Assembly (NCBI RefSeq): GCF_000376445.1
Contig: NZ_AQXI01000001.1
Coordinates: 2,381,734 to 2,445,733 of the forward strand
Direction of reading: 5' to 3'
Length of the DNA stretch: 64,000 nt
Source of the DNA: Haladaptatus paucihalophilus DX253
Lineage (GTDB): Archaea > Halobacteriota > Halobacteria > Halobacteriales > Haladaptataceae
Positions 18,770 through 27,952 of this stretch are shown one piece after another. A program made the translations under genes and the position numbers. The first letter of the stretch is position 1; each line of letters opens with the position of its first letter. Under the pieces are notes generated by a model. It did not search any database and was not told the DNA's origin. It saw only the letters and a program-made list of their open reading frames with translations.

Positions 18770-19198
18770 ATGGCGAACGGCAAGTACGCAGCTCGTAAGC
18801 TGAAGAAGGACCGCCAGAAGCATCGGTGGTCTGACTCCGATTACGCCCGACGCGAGCGCGGTCTCGGGGAGAAATCCGACCCCCTCGAAGGCGCGCCGCA
18901 GGGCCGAGGTATCGTGCTGGAGAAAGTGGGCATTGAGGCGAAACAGCCCAACTCCGCAATCCGAAAGTGTGTCCGTGTTCAGCTCATCAAGAACGGAAAG
19001 CAAGTCTCCGCGTTCTGTCCCGGTGACGGTGCGATTTCGTTCATCGACGAGCACGACGAGGTTACCATCGCCGGTATCGGTGGTGCGAAGGGTCGTGCGA
19101 TGGGTGACATCTCGGGTGTCAACTACAAGGTCGAGAAGGTCAACGGCGTGAGCCTGAAAGAACTGGTTCGCGGAAACGCGGAGAAACCGGTCCGATAA
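18770..19198 (+). CDS. rpsL: 30S ribosomal protein S12
   Basis: This 142-residue archaeal uS12 has the conserved [20 protein letters not shown] segment and the decoding-centre loop. It forms part of the ribosomal A-site, where it monitors codon-anticodon pairing. It is the first gene of a two-gene unit, with rpsG starting 2 bases after its stop. Confidence 0.97.
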   Translation: MANGKYAARKLKKDRQKHRWSDSDYARRERGLGEKSDPLEGAPQGRGIVLEKVGIEAKQPNSAIRKCVRVQLIKNGKQVSAFCPGDGAISFIDEHDEVTIAGIGGAKGRAMGDISGVNYKVEKVNGVSLKELVRGNAEKPVR

Positions 19199-19200
19199 CC

Positions 19201-19818
19201 ATGAGTGCAGACGAAGAACAACCAGAGCCGGAACAGGAAGTCGGCACCGAAGGCGAGGAGATGGCCGCGAAGCTGTTCGGAACGTGGGACGTCTCGGAGA
19301 TCGAGTTCAACGACCCGAGCACCGAGCGCTACATCAACATCACGCCCGTCGCTCACACGATGGGCCGCCACGCCTCCAAGCAGTTCCAGAAGAGCGAAAT
19401 CAGCATCGTCGAGCGCCTCATCAACCGTCTCATGCAGACGGAAGAGAACACGGGCAAGAAACAGCAGACGATGAAGATCGTCCGCAGCGCGTTCGACATC
19501 GTTCACGAGCGCACCGAGGAGAACCCGGTTCAGGTTCTCGTCCGCGCGGTCGAGAACGCCGCCCCGCGTGAAGAGACGGTTCGCCTGAAATACGGTGGTA
19601 TCTCCGTCCCCAAGGCAGTCGACGTCGCGCCCCAGCGCCGCGTCGACCAGTCCCTGAAGTTCATCGCGGAGGGTGCCCACGGCGCGTCGTTCAAGACCTC
19701 GACCGACGCTGAAGAGGCGCTTGCCTCCCAGCTCATCGGTGCCGCGGACTACGACGTCCAGACCTACGCTGTCAACCAGAAAGAAGAGAAAGAGCGCGTC
19801 GCCGCCGCGGCCCGTTAA
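19201..19818 (+). CDS. rpsG: 30S ribosomal protein S7
   Basis: This 205-residue archaeal uS7 has an acidic N-terminal extension (DEEQPEPEQEVGTEGEE) characteristic of halophiles, then the core with HTMGRHASKQFQKSEI and APRRRVDQ-type RNA-binding helices (here APQRRVDQSLKFI). It binds the 3' domain of 16S rRNA in the small-subunit head. Confidence 0.97.
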   Translation: MSADEEQPEPEQEVGTEGEEMAAKLFGTWDVSEIEFNDPSTERYINITPVAHTMGRHASKQFQKSEISIVERLINRLMQTEENTGKKQQTMKIVRSAFDIVHERTEENPVQVLVRAVENAAPREETVRLKYGGISVPKAVDVAPQRRVDQSLKFIAEGAHGASFKTSTDAEEALASQLIGAADYDVQTYAVNQKEEKERVAAAAR

Positions 19819-19871
19819 ATTCTCTCGTACTTCTCTCGTTTATCGTTCGTCGTGAGTCTCAACTCTGTGTT

Positions 19872-20633
19872 TCAGTCCGCCGCTTGCGTGCGCTCACCGT
19901 CGCCGTTCCCGAGGACGTACTCGCGCGCGGTGTCCACGAGGGCCTTTCTGTATTCGCTCTCGGTCGGGTCGTCGGTCAGCGAGAGGAATCGGTATTTGAA
20001 TCCCTGCACGTCGACGGTGGGCGCATCTCGGGCGGCGGTGCGGGCGAGGTCGTAGAGGCGGTGGTCGCGCGGAACGAGGTCGTGACGCTCGACCATGGCG
20101 AGTGCAAACGCGGCGTTGACGGCGGTCATCTCCGGGTCTGACGTGGCGGTCAGTCGCCGTCCGCGAACCTCGGCGGGGCGGTCCGCGACCGCCGCCGCGA
20201 GTTCCGATTCGAGGAAGGTGACGAGTTTGTCGCTCGGACCGACTCGGAGCGTGATGTCGTCGGCGTAGATGTCCTTCATGTGGTTCGCGATTTGATAGCA
20301 GTGGGTGAGCTTCCGCCGCTCGACCGACTGTCCGGCGAACGCGAGGAACAGCACCTCCGGGGTTGATTGGGTGTGCGAGGGGTGAGACTGCTCGTTGCGC
20401 GCCATGTGGGAATACTCGTGGAGCGCGAGCTCGCGGGCCATGACGCTGGTCGCGGCCTGCCGCGAGATGTTGAGCACGTGGTGGTCCTCGGGGTGGGCGG
20501 TCCACGTCCGCTCGTCGGGGTCGTCGCGGACGCGCACGTGGACCGGTCGTTCGAGGTCGAGTTCGGTTTCGAAGATGTCGGAGGCGCTGAGAAACGGGCT
20601 CGGGGACGTCAAACCGTGCACTCGGATATCCAT
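19872..20633 (-). CDS. DUF5781-family protein with HExxH motif (putative metallopeptidase)
   Basis: This 253-residue cytoplasmic protein has no signal or membrane helix. Residues 72-76 read HEYSH within LALHEYSHMARN, the HExxH arrangement of zinc metallopeptidases, followed by conserved histidines (HPSHT). The family is, as I recall, the haloarchaeal DUF5781 group, named without function. ATG 20633 gives MDIRVHGL and is preferred to an in-frame start 15 bases upstream. It is divergent from fusA and lies between rpsG and fusA, a place conserved in many halophiles as far as I know. Peptidase activity is inference from the motif alone. Confidence 0.7.
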   Translation of the reverse strand: MDIRVHGLTSPSPFLSASDIFETELDLERPVHVRVRDDPDERTWTAHPEDHHVLNISRQAATSVMARELALHEYSHMARNEQSHPSHTQSTPEVLFLAFAGQSVERRKLTHCYQIANHMKDIYADDITLRVGPSDKLVTFLESELAAAVADRPAEVRGRRLTATSDPEMTAVNAAFALAMVERHDLVPRDHRLYDLARTAARDAPTVDVQGFKYRFLSLTDDPTESEYRKALVDTAREYVLGNGDGERTQAAD

Positions 20634-20740
20634 GCGTGTCGTTGGCACGGTCTACACCGCCATTACTCTTGTGCCATATGTGACTGTTTAGCAGGGAAAT
20701 GGCCCGTTTCCGGCCGTTTTACGGGCGGGAAAACACTACG

Positions 20741-20750
20741 CTTTTCAACC
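20741..20750 (+). promoter_or_regulatory. TATA-like box for fusA
   Basis: CTTTTCAACC is centred about 30 bases before the fusA ATG. A short inverted pair, GCCCGT (about 20703-20708) and ACGGGC (20721-20726), lies just upstream and could be a regulator site, though this is speculative. Confidence 0.45.
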
Positions 20751-20774
20751 TCGTACAGGTAGGGATACCCATAT

Positions 20775-22961
20775 ATGGGTAGACGAAAGAAGATCGTCGA
20801 ACAGTGTGAGCGGCTCATGGACAAACCGGAACAGATCCGGAATATCGCCATCGCCGCCCACGTCGACCACGGTAAAACGACGCTGACGGACAACCTTCTC
20901 GCTGGTGCGGGCATGATCGCCGACCAAGGCGAAGCCACCCAGTTGATGATGGACACGGAGGAGGACGAACAGGAACGCGGTATCACCATCGACGCGGCGA
21001 ACGTCTCGATGACCCACGAGTACGAGGGTGAAGACCACCTCATCAACCTCATCGACACGCCGGGCCACGTCGACTTCGGTGGCGACGTGACTCGTGCGAT
21101 GCGCGCCGTCGACGGTGCGCTCGTCGTCGTGGACGCGGTCGAAGGCGCGATGCCGCAGACGGAGACCGTCGTCCGACAGGCACTCCGCGAAGGTGTTAAG
21201 CCGACCCTGTTCATCAACAAGGTGGACCGACTCATCTCGGAACTCCAAGAGGGTCCCGAGGAGATGCAACGCCGCCTGCTCAACGTCATCGACGACGTGA
21301 ACGAGCTGATTCGCGGCATGACCGAGGACATGGACGACGTGGACGACTGGACCGTCTCCGTCGAAGACGGAACCGTCGGATTCGGGTCGGCACTCTACAA
21401 GTGGGGTGTCTCCATGCCGTCGATGCAGGCGACGGGCATGGACTTCGGGGACATCATGGAACTCGAACGCAACGACAATCGCCAAGAGCTTCACGAGAAG
21501 ACGCCGCTGTCGGACGTCATCCTCGACATGGTCTGTGAGCACTTCCCGGACCCCATCGAGGCGCAGCCCCGTCGTATCCCGCGCGTCTGGCGTGGTGATG
21601 ACGACTCGGAACTCGCCGAACAGATGCGTCTCGTGGACCCGGACGGCGAAGTCGTCCTGATGGTCACCGACATCGGTATCGACCCGCACGCTGGCGAAAT
21701 CTCCGCCGGTCGTGTCTTCTCCGGTACGCTGGAGAAAGGCCAAGACCTCTACATCTCCGGGACTGTCGGAACGAACCGCGTCCAGAGCGTCGGTATCTAC
21801 ATGGGTGGCGAACGCGAGGAAGTGGAGCGCGTCCCTGCCGGGAACATCGCGGCCGTCACCGGTCTGAAAGACGCTATCGCCGGTTCCACGGTATCGAGCG
21901 TGGAGATGACGCCGTTCGAGTCCATCGAGCACATCAGCGAACCCGTCATCACGAAGTCCGTCGAGGCAAAGAGCATGGACGACCTGCCGAAACTCATCGA
22001 GACGCTCCGACAGGTCTCCAAGGAAGACCCGACCATCCAGATCGACATCAACGAGGACACGGGTGAACACCTCATCTCCGGACAGGGTGAACTCCACCTC
22101 GAAGTCATTACCCAGCGTATCGAGCGCAACCAGGGTATCCCGGTGACGACTGGTGAGCCTATCGTCGTCTTCCGCGAGCAAGTTCAGGGGGCGACCACCG
22201 AAGTCGAAGGTATCTCCCCGAACCGCCACAACCGGTTCTACATCACGGTCGAACCGCTTGGCGATGAAATCGTCGAGAAGGTTCGACTCGGCGACGTGTC
22301 GATGGACATGCCCGAGCAGGACCGCCGTGAGGTCCTGCAGGAAGCCGGTATGGACAAGGACACCAGCCAGAACGTGGAGCACATCCACGGGACGAACATC
22401 CTCATCGACGACACGAAGGGTATCCAGCACCTGAACGAGACGATGGAACTCGTCATCGAAGGGCTGGAAGAGGCGCTCGATAACGGTCCGCTCGCGGCCG
22501 AACCCGTTCAGGGGACGCTCATCAAACTTCACGACGCGCGTCTCCACGAGGACACCATCCACCGTGGTCCGGCACAGGTCATCCCTGCGGTCCGACAGGC
22601 AGTGCACAACGCACTCATCCACGGTCACATCAAACTCCTCGAGCCGATTCAGAACGTCCGCATCGACGTTCCGAACGAGCACATGGGTGCCGCGTCCGGC
22701 GAGATTCAGGGTCGCCGTGGCCGCGTGGACGACATGTACCAAGAGGGCGACCTCATGGTCGTCGAAGGTATCGCGCCCGTTGACGAGATGATCGGGTTCT
22801 CCTCGGACATCCGCAGTGCGACGGAAGGTCGTGCGTCGTGGAACACCGAGAACGCCGGGTTCCGCGTCATGGCGGACAACCTCCAACCCGAGACAATCAT
22901 GGAAATCCGAGAGCGCAAGGGGATGAAGTTGGAACTCCCGCAGGCCGTCGATTACTTCTAA
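20775..22961 (+). CDS. fusA: Elongation factor EF-2
   Basis: This 728-residue translocation GTPase has G1 [10 protein letters not shown]3 DTPGHVDF and G4 NKVD. The C-terminal domain includes [12 protein letters not shown], where His596 is the expected diphthamide site of archaeal and eukaryotic EF-2. It drives tRNA-mRNA movement on the ribosome. It is a single gene with its own promoter and a core-genome codon pattern. Confidence 0.98.
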   Translation: MGRRKKIVEQCERLMDKPEQIRNIAIAAHVDHGKTTLTDNLLAGAGMIADQGEATQLMMDTEEDEQERGITIDAANVSMTHEYEGEDHLINLIDTPGHVDFGGDVTRAMRAVDGALVVVDAVEGAMPQTETVVRQALREGVKPTLFINKVDRLISELQEGPEEMQRRLLNVIDDVNELIRGMTEDMDDVDDWTVSVEDGTVGFGSALYKWGVSMPSMQATGMDFGDIMELERNDNRQELHEKTPLSDVILDMVCEHFPDPIEAQPRRIPRVWRGDDDSELAEQMRLVDPDGEVVLMVTDIGIDPHAGEISAGRVFSGTLEKGQDLYISGTVGTNRVQSVGIYMGGEREEVERVPAGNIAAVTGLKDAIAGSTVSSVEMTPFESIEHISEPVITKSVEAKSMDDLPKLIETLRQVSKEDPTIQIDINEDTGEHLISGQGELHLEVITQRIERNQGIPVTTGEPIVVFREQVQGATTEVEGISPNRHNRFYITVEPLGDEIVEKVRLGDVSMDMPEQDRREVLQEAGMDKDTSQNVEHIHGTNILIDDTKGIQHLNETMELVIEGLEEALDNGPLAAEPVQGTLIKLHDARLHEDTIHRGPAQVIPAVRQAVHNALIHGHIKLLEPIQNVRIDVPNEHMGAASGEIQGRRGRVDDMYQEGDLMVVEGIAPVDEMIGFSSDIRSATEGRASWNTENAGFRVMADNLQPETIMEIRERKGMKLELPQAVDYF

Positions 22962-22985
22962 TCGACGCTCACCGCTTTCGAACCG

Positions 22986-23114
22986 CTATCTTTTGAGTCT
23001 CTCCCGAGTCAGGAACTCGATTTCGCTCGTCACGTCGCCGTCCGCGCGATATCGTTTTTCACGTGCCATCGCCACCAACCAGCGCTCGCTCTTTCGCGGC
23101 GAGATGCGTCTCAC
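22986..23114 (-). pseudogene. Short coding-like frame, possibly the tail of a broken gene
   Basis: The minus-strand frame reads VRRISPRKSERWLVAMAREK and continues with an acidic, haloarchaeal-looking tail ending LTRERLKR, 42 residues from a GTG. Upstream, the frame stays open for about 20 more codons with CGARCGRFYADD before meeting stop codons, with no ATG in frame. This could be a real GTG-started mini-protein, or the 3' end of a gene broken by a frameshift or deletion. It lies just downstream of the zinc-ribbon gene on the same strand. Confidence 0.35.
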
Positions 23115-23210
23115 GGGGTCGTCGGCGTAGAATCGTCCGCATCGCGCACCGCATGGTTTTCGACGTCACTACGTCAGAATGGGCGTCTCGTTCCGAGTAC
23201 GACTGCGCAG

Positions 23211-23357
23211 CTATCGGTCACCCCGGATGACGATCTCCGCGTCGCATACCGGGCACACGCGGTCACGGCTATCGAAGGCCGTCTGGCAGAACGCACACAC
23301 GTGGTCTTCATTCGTACTGGTACTGCTCGCACCGACCGCGTCGGTAAATCGCATCAT
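23211..23357 (-). CDS. 48-residue zinc-ribbon mini-protein
   Basis: This short minus-strand gene encodes a protein with a 20-residue polar leader and one zinc ribbon: CAFC (residues 21-24) and CPVC (35-38), separated by ten residues, closing with DAEIVIRGDR. Two ATG codons are adjacent at 23357 and 23354. Haloarchaea are rich in such 'CPxCG-type' proteins, some of which affect biofilm and swarming. Coding evidence is the intact paired Cys pattern and G/C-ending codons. Its partner is unknown. Confidence 0.7.
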   Translation of the reverse strand: MMRFTDAVGASSTSTNEDHVCAFCQTAFDSRDRVCPVCDAEIVIRGDR

Positions 23358-23508
23358 CTATCACCGATTCACCCGTTCACGGTCCACGGGTATTACTACG
23401 ACCCCGTTAACGCATGACATAGGCTGTGACTAACGCCGGTTTCACACCGTTTTTCTCCGTTGCATCCCGTTGCCGTCCTTCGATTGGAGAATTTTGCGAC
23501 CGACTCAA

Positions 23509-23518
23509 GGCTTATTGC
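23509..23518 (+). promoter_or_regulatory. TATA-like box for the ACT-hom operon
   Basis: GGCTTATTGC is centred about 29 bases before ATG 23543. It sets the start of the ACT-domain gene against longer in-frame possibilities and implies a leaderless transcript. Confidence 0.55.
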
Positions 23519-23542
23519 CTCCCGCCCCCCAATCCTGTCATC

Positions 23543-24082
23543 ATGAGCGACCACGGCGGCGGCCCGGTACAAGCGTACACGGTTCGTTTGGAACTCTCGG
23601 ACGAACCGGGTGAACTGCTCCGGGCTCTCGAACCGATTGCCGACTACGGTGGCAATCTACTCAGTGTCTTTCACGAACGCGGCTCACTCACTCCTCGCGG
23701 CAACATCCCGGTTGAAGTCGATTTCGAGTGTCATCCCAACCGGTTCGAAACTATCGTTTCCGCGCTTCGCACAGCGAGCATCAACGTCATCCGCGCGGGT
23801 GCGGAGCGATACGACGAGGAAGTGACCGTCATCCTCACGGGTCATATCATCGACACGAACGTCTCGGATACGCTCTCGCGGATCACCGCCGAATCGAACG
23901 CGTCCGTCGTCGATATCTCCCTGTCGGCCCCCGCAGGGACGAGCGACGTATCGAGCGCGCGCCTCCGTCTCGCCACGGACTCCGCCGATACGAGCGACGT
24001 TCTCGAAACCGTCGAAACGGTCGCGGACGACAAGGATTTGCGCTTCATCGCGCCGTTGACCGACGGGGAGGGGGTCGCATGA
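23543..24082 (+). CDS. ACT-domain amino-acid-binding regulatory protein
   Basis: This 179-residue protein has an N-terminal ACT domain (YTVRLELSDEPGELLRALEP, then GGNLLSVFHERG) and a second ACT-like half (VTVILTGHIIDTNVSDTL...VVDISLS). ACT pairs bind amino acids and transmit feedback. It overlaps the homoserine dehydrogenase gene by four bases (ATGA). In bacteria an ACT domain is fused to the C-terminus of Hom; here the regulator is probably a separate subunit sensing threonine or methionine. The ligand is inference. Confidence 0.82.
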   Translation: MSDHGGGPVQAYTVRLELSDEPGELLRALEPIADYGGNLLSVFHERGSLTPRGNIPVEVDFECHPNRFETIVSALRTASINVIRAGAERYDEEVTVILTGHIIDTNVSDTLSRITAESNASVVDISLSAPAGTSDVSSARLRLATDSADTSDVLETVETVADDKDLRFIAPLTDGEGVA

Positions 24083-25029
24083 AACTCGCCGTGTTCGGTG
24101 CCGGTGCCGTCGGTCGGTCCGTCGTCGAGCTAGCGGGGGAGTACGGCCACACCGTGACGGCGCTGGCGGACTCGTCGGGTGCGGTCGTGGATTCGAGCGG
24201 CATCGACGTGGCCGCGACGCTCGAACGCAAGGCCAGCGACGGGACCGTCGGGGACGGAGACCCGCAAACCGCGCTCGAAAGCGAATACGACGTGCTGGTC
24301 GAGGCGACGCCGACGACGCTCGGCGACGCGCAACCCGGATTCGGCCACGCACGCGAGGCGTTCGCGCGCGACCGTGACGTCGTGTTGGCGAACAAGGGGC
24401 CGGTCGCGGAACGCTACGACGAGTTGCGCGCGCTCGAACGCGAGAGCGAGGGAAGCCTGCTGTTCGAGGCGACGGTCGGCGGCGCGATTCCCGTCCTCTC
24501 GACCATCACCGACGTCGGGACCGAAAACGTCACCGCGGTTCGCGGCGTCCTCAACGGGACGGCCAACTTCGTCCTCTCGCGGATGGCGACCGAGGGGCTG
24601 AGCTACGAGCACGTCCTCGCCGAAGCACAGGACCTCGGCGTCGCGGAGGCCGACCCTTCGTTCGACGTGGACGGAACCGACGCCGCGCTGAAATGCGCGA
24701 TTCTCGCCAACGTGCTGTTCGACGGCGGCTACACGCTCGCGGACGCGGACGTTTCGGGTATCCGTGACCTGCCGGGAAGCGCCCTCGAACTGGCGGCCGA
24801 GGACGGGTGGACGATTCGGCTGGTCGGCGAAGTGTCCCCGAACGGCGTCAGCGCCGCGCCGCGGTTGATACCCGAAAACGGGACGCTCGCCGTCTCGGGG
24901 ACGCGGAACATCGTCCAGTTCGAGACGCAACACGCGGGGCAACTGAACATCAGCGGACGCGGTGCGGGCGGCGACGAAACGGCGACGGCGGTTCTGGCGG
25001 ATGTGAGTCGCCTCGAACGGGAAATGTGA
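24079..25029 (+). CDS. hom: Homoserine dehydrogenase
   Basis: This 316-residue enzyme begins MKLAVFGAGAVGRSVVELAG, the NAD(P)-binding Rossmann loop. Catalytic-domain hallmarks include FEATVGGAIPVLSTI, RGVLNGTANFVLSRM and EAQDLGVAEADPSFDVDGTD. It reduces aspartate semialdehyde to homoserine, on the way to threonine and methionine. It lacks the C-terminal ACT domain, matching the separate ACT protein directly upstream. The start is fixed by the overlap and the Rossmann motif. Confidence 0.95.
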   Translation: MKLAVFGAGAVGRSVVELAGEYGHTVTALADSSGAVVDSSGIDVAATLERKASDGTVGDGDPQTALESEYDVLVEATPTTLGDAQPGFGHAREAFARDRDVVLANKGPVAERYDELRALERESEGSLLFEATVGGAIPVLSTITDVGTENVTAVRGVLNGTANFVLSRMATEGLSYEHVLAEAQDLGVAEADPSFDVDGTDAALKCAILANVLFDGGYTLADADVSGIRDLPGSALELAAEDGWTIRLVGEVSPNGVSAAPRLIPENGTLAVSGTRNIVQFETQHAGQLNISGRGAGGDETATAVLADVSRLEREM

Positions 25030-25115
25030 CCGGCGTCCGTGCCGCAACTAACCATGGCATCTGTTGCCATTAACCGCCAGACGGCGGCGAGATGGCCTGC
25101 ATAGCGTATCGAAAT

Positions 25116-25125
25116 GGTTTTAACC
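25116..25125 (+). promoter_or_regulatory. TATA-like element for tuf-rpsJ
   Basis: GGTTTTAACC, itself a palindrome, lies about 55 bases before the tuf ATG, so transcription would begin about 25-30 bases into the gap and leave a short leader. A CAAATAATT at about 25134 is a second candidate. Confidence 0.4.
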
Positions 25126-25174
25126 GCTTCTGCCAAATAATTCCTCCAGAGCGCATCTGCGCGTGAGATATACA

Positions 25175-26440
25175 ATGAGCGACAAACCACACCAGAACTT
25201 GGCCGTTATCGGCCACGTCGACCACGGTAAGAGTACGATGGTCGGGCGACTCCTCTTCGAGACAGGGAGCGTCCCGGAGCACGTTATCGAACAGCACCGC
25301 GAAGAAGCGGAAGAGAAGGGTAAGGGCGGCTTCGAGTTCGCCTACGTGATGGACAACCTCGCAGAGGAGCGAGAGCGTGGTGTAACCATCGACATCGCCC
25401 ACCAGGAATTCGACACCGACGAGTACTACTTCACCATCGTCGACTGTCCGGGCCACCGTGACTTCGTGAAGAATATGATCACGGGCGCATCGCAGGCAGA
25501 CAACGCGGTCCTCGTCGTCGCCGCAGACGACGGTGTCGCGCCCCAGACCCAGGAGCACGTCTTCCTCTCGAAGACGCTCGGTATCAACGAACTCATCATC
25601 GCGGTCAACAAGATGGACGTCGTTGATTACAGCGAGGACAAGTACGAAGCAGTCAAGGACGAAGTTTCCAAGCTCCTGAAGCAGGTCAACTTCAAGTCCG
25701 ACGACGCGACGTTCGTCCCCACCTCGGCGTTCGAGGGCGACAACGTTTCCGAGCAATCGGACAACACGCCGTGGTACGACGGCCCGACGCTGCTCGAGGC
25801 CCTCAACGACCTCGAAGCACCCGAGCCACCGACGGACGCGGACCTCCGTCTCCCCATCCAGGACGTGTACACTATCTCCGGTATCGGTACGGTTCCGGTC
25901 GGACGTGTCGAGACCGGTACGCTCAACGTGGGCGACAACGTGTCGTTCCAGCCGAGCGACGTCGGCGGCGAAGTGAAGACCGTCGAGATGCACCACGAAG
26001 AAGTTCCGAAAGCGGAACCCGGTGACAACGTTGGTTTCAACGTCCGCGGCATCGGCAAGGACGACATCCGTCGCGGTGACGTGTGTGGCCCGGCCGACAA
26101 CCCGCCGAAAGTGGCCGACACGTTCACGGCCCGCATCGTCGTGATGCAGCACCCGAGCGTCATCACGGCCGGTTACACGCCGGTCTTCCACGCCCACACG
26201 GCGCAGGTCGCGTGTACCATCGAGTCCATCGACGCGAAGATCAACCCGTCCACCGGTGAAGTCGCCGAGGAGAACCCGGACTTCATCAAGTCCGGCGATG
26301 CGGCAAAGGTCACGGTCCGACCGCAGAAGCCACTCAGCATCGAACCGGCAGGCGAAATCCCGGAACTCGGTTCCTTCGCTATCCGTGACATGGGCCAGAC
26401 CGTCGCGGCCGGTCAAGTCCTCGAAGTCAACGAGAAGTAA
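25175..26440 (+). CDS. tuf: Elongation factor EF-1 alpha
   Basis: This 421-residue GTPase delivers aminoacyl-tRNA to the ribosome. Visible motifs are G1 [16 protein letters not shown]3 [13 protein letters not shown]4 NKMDV, and the domain 2/3 segments [10 protein letters not shown] and [12 protein letters not shown] 25175 ([13 protein letters not shown]) is preferred to a GTG 12 bases upstream. It is followed after three bases by rpsJ, the typical archaeal tuf-S10 pairing. Confidence 0.97.
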   Translation: MSDKPHQNLAVIGHVDHGKSTMVGRLLFETGSVPEHVIEQHREEAEEKGKGGFEFAYVMDNLAEERERGVTIDIAHQEFDTDEYYFTIVDCPGHRDFVKNMITGASQADNAVLVVAADDGVAPQTQEHVFLSKTLGINELIIAVNKMDVVDYSEDKYEAVKDEVSKLLKQVNFKSDDATFVPTSAFEGDNVSEQSDNTPWYDGPTLLEALNDLEAPEPPTDADLRLPIQDVYTISGIGTVPVGRVETGTLNVGDNVSFQPSDVGGEVKTVEMHHEEVPKAEPGDNVGFNVRGIGKDDIRRGDVCGPADNPPKVADTFTARIVVMQHPSVITAGYTPVFHAHTAQVACTIESIDAKINPSTGEVAEENPDFIKSGDAAKVTVRPQKPLSIEPAGEIPELGSFAIRDMGQTVAAGQVLEVNEK

Positions 26441-26443
26441 ACG

Positions 26444-26752
26444 ATGCAGCAAGCACGAGTCCGACTCGCAGGAGCCAACCCCTCGGACCTCGACGACATC
26501 TGCGACGATGTTCGTGAAATCGCCGAGAAAACCGGCGTCTCCCTGAGCGGTCCGATTCCGCTCCCGACGAAGACGCTGGAGATTCCGACGCGCAAGTCGC
26601 CCGACGGAGAGGGCACTGCGACGTGGGAACACTGGGAGATGCGCGTCCACAAGCGCCTCATCGACCTCGACGCCGATGAACGCGCGCTTCGACAGCTGAT
26701 GCGCATCCAGGTTCCGAACGACGTAAGCATCGAAATCGTCCTCGAAGACTAA
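26444..26752 (+). CDS. rpsJ: 30S ribosomal protein S10
   Basis: This 102-residue archaeal uS10 has the conserved [20 protein letters not shown] loop and the closing [12 protein letters not shown]. It is co-transcribed with tuf. A hairpin starts directly after the TAA, consistent with the end of the transcript. Confidence 0.97.
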   Translation: MQQARVRLAGANPSDLDDICDDVREIAEKTGVSLSGPIPLPTKTLEIPTRKSPDGEGTATWEHWEMRVHKRLIDLDADERALRQLMRIQVPNDVSIEIVLED

Positions 26753-26769
26753 GGGATACCCCGTATCCC
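26753..26769 (+). terminator. Hairpin after rpsJ
   Basis: GGGATAC and GTATCCC form a seven-base-pair stem around CCC immediately after the rpsJ stop. A T-rich TCTTCTTTCGTTTTT follows about 20 bases later, which is the part archaeal polymerase would use to terminate. Confidence 0.5.
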
Positions 26770-26869
26770 GCTCAGTTCGAGGCCCGCGCAATCTTCTTTC
26801 GTTTTTCACCCATCGACCAGCGGGCGCACCGTGTGGTCGTTTTTTGTGCTCTCGGTGATGAGTAGGAGT

Positions 26870-27487
26870 ATGCGTCTCTCCCGCTCGCCGACGATACAGA
26901 CGCTCGTCGCCTTCGCCGTCGTGTTCGTCCTCCAAACCGTGGTCGGGTTCATCAGGCCGTTTTGGGCGGTGAGCCTGTTCGCCCTCGCGCCGCCCGTGTC
27001 GGTTCACCCGTGGACGCTCCCGTTGAGCGTGTACTCCCACGCCAACTTCGGGCACCTGTTCTCCAACGCCGTTGCACTGGTGCTCGCCGGACTCATCGTC
27101 GAGCGGGTGACGACGACGGCACGCTTCCACGCCTTCTTCATCACGGTCGGGATGCTCTCCGGCCTCGTGCAGGTGTGGGTCGGCGGCCTGTTCTCCCCGA
27201 CCGCCCCCGCCGTCCTCGGAGCCAGCGGCGCGGTCCTCGGCCTGTACGGCTACCTCCTCGCCGGAAACCCGGTCTCGGACGCCGTGTTCGGACGGCTTCG
27301 CCTCTCGCGCCGCGCACAGGCCGTCATCGTCGTCGCGTTCACCACCCTCATCACCCTGATGACGGCCGCGCCCGGCGTGGCGCTCCTCGCCCACTTCACC
27401 GGCTTCGCCGTCGGCCTAATCGCGGGACGGCTTCACATACTCCGCGTCGAAACACAAGCTACAAGTAACGACCGGGCGGTACAATAA
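26870..27487 (+). CDS. Rhomboid-family intramembrane serine protease
   Basis: This 205-residue protein has six membrane helices. The catalytic serine is in GASGAVLGLYGY and the catalytic histidine in HFTGFAVGLIAG; a family SHANFGHLFSNAVAL segment (helix 2 H/N region) is present too. Rhomboids cleave substrates within the membrane. The start is uncertain: ATG 26858 and GTG 26831 are in frame upstream; ATG 26870 gives the usual short N-terminus. The tRNA-Ala gene begins 5 bases after its stop. Confidence 0.85.
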   Translation: MRLSRSPTIQTLVAFAVVFVLQTVVGFIRPFWAVSLFALAPPVSVHPWTLPLSVYSHANFGHLFSNAVALVLAGLIVERVTTTARFHAFFITVGMLSGLVQVWVGGLFSPTAPAVLGASGAVLGLYGYLLAGNPVSDAVFGRLRLSRRAQAVIVVAFTTLITLMTAAPGVALLAHFTGFAVGLIAGRLHILRVETQATSNDRAVQ

Positions 27488-27492
27488 GTCGA

Positions 27493-27564
27493 GGGCTCGT
27501 AGATCAGTGGCAGATCGCTTCCTTCGCAAGGAAGAGGCCCCGGGTTCAAATCCCGGCGAGTCCA
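27493..27564 (+). tRNA. tRNA-Ala (CGC)
   Basis: This 72-base gene has acceptor stem GGGCTCG/CGAGTCC with the G3-U70 wobble pair that defines alanine identity, anticodon stem CTTCC/GGAAG with loop TTCGCAA (anticodon CGC), T-arm CGGGTTCAAATCCCG and discriminator A. It has no intron. It borders the A+T-rich accessory island. Confidence 0.97.
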
Positions 27565-27647
27565 CTTCTCTCACTCCACTTCGTTCCGTTCGATCAGTGG
27601 ACTCGCCGTAGTCCCCCTCGCTTCGCTCGCGGGACTCCCGGCGAGTC
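27551..27647. repeat. tRNA-Ala 3' end echoed twice downstream
   Basis: TCCCGGCGAGTC (27551-27562, inside the tRNA) recurs directly at 27636-27647. CGGCGAGTCCAC (27554-27565) recurs inverted at 27597-27608 as GTGGACTCGCCG. The second direct copy is part of a GTCCC...GGGAC hairpin. This may be a remnant of att-type recombination at the tRNA or simply a structured 3' trailer. Confidence 0.6.
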
Positions 27648-27952
27648 TATTCAACCATTTACGACGGTCGCATGCAGGATTGACGGCTGTCGTTGCCACT
27701 CCTGCTGGCTCCCTGTAAAAGGTTGATCAAAAGCACGCCGCTCCTCCGTCGGTCGTCGCTTGCCTCGCTCGCTTCGGAAGAGCTTCGCTCTTCCGTGCTC
27801 TCGTTCACGAGAACTTCGCTCGCGGAAGAAGGGGAAAAGGATGGACTCGCTATTCATGGTAAATCATCTATGTCATTGCTAGTGAGTCCACTGCTATGTT
27901 TTGTGAATACTTGATCAACAATTGTATTATCTCTGACCGCCGATGGTAGGTC
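27648..27952. repeat. Intergenic element copy B and hairpins
   Basis: The element at 27707-27747 (GGCTCCCTGTAAAAG then GATCAAAAGC and CCGCTCCTCC) matches copies at 17776 and 52901. A perfect hairpin CGGAAGAGC-TTC-GCTCTTCCG lies at 27775-27795. The remaining bases turn A+T-rich toward the island gene. No credible open frame is seen in this 305-base gap. Confidence 0.55.
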
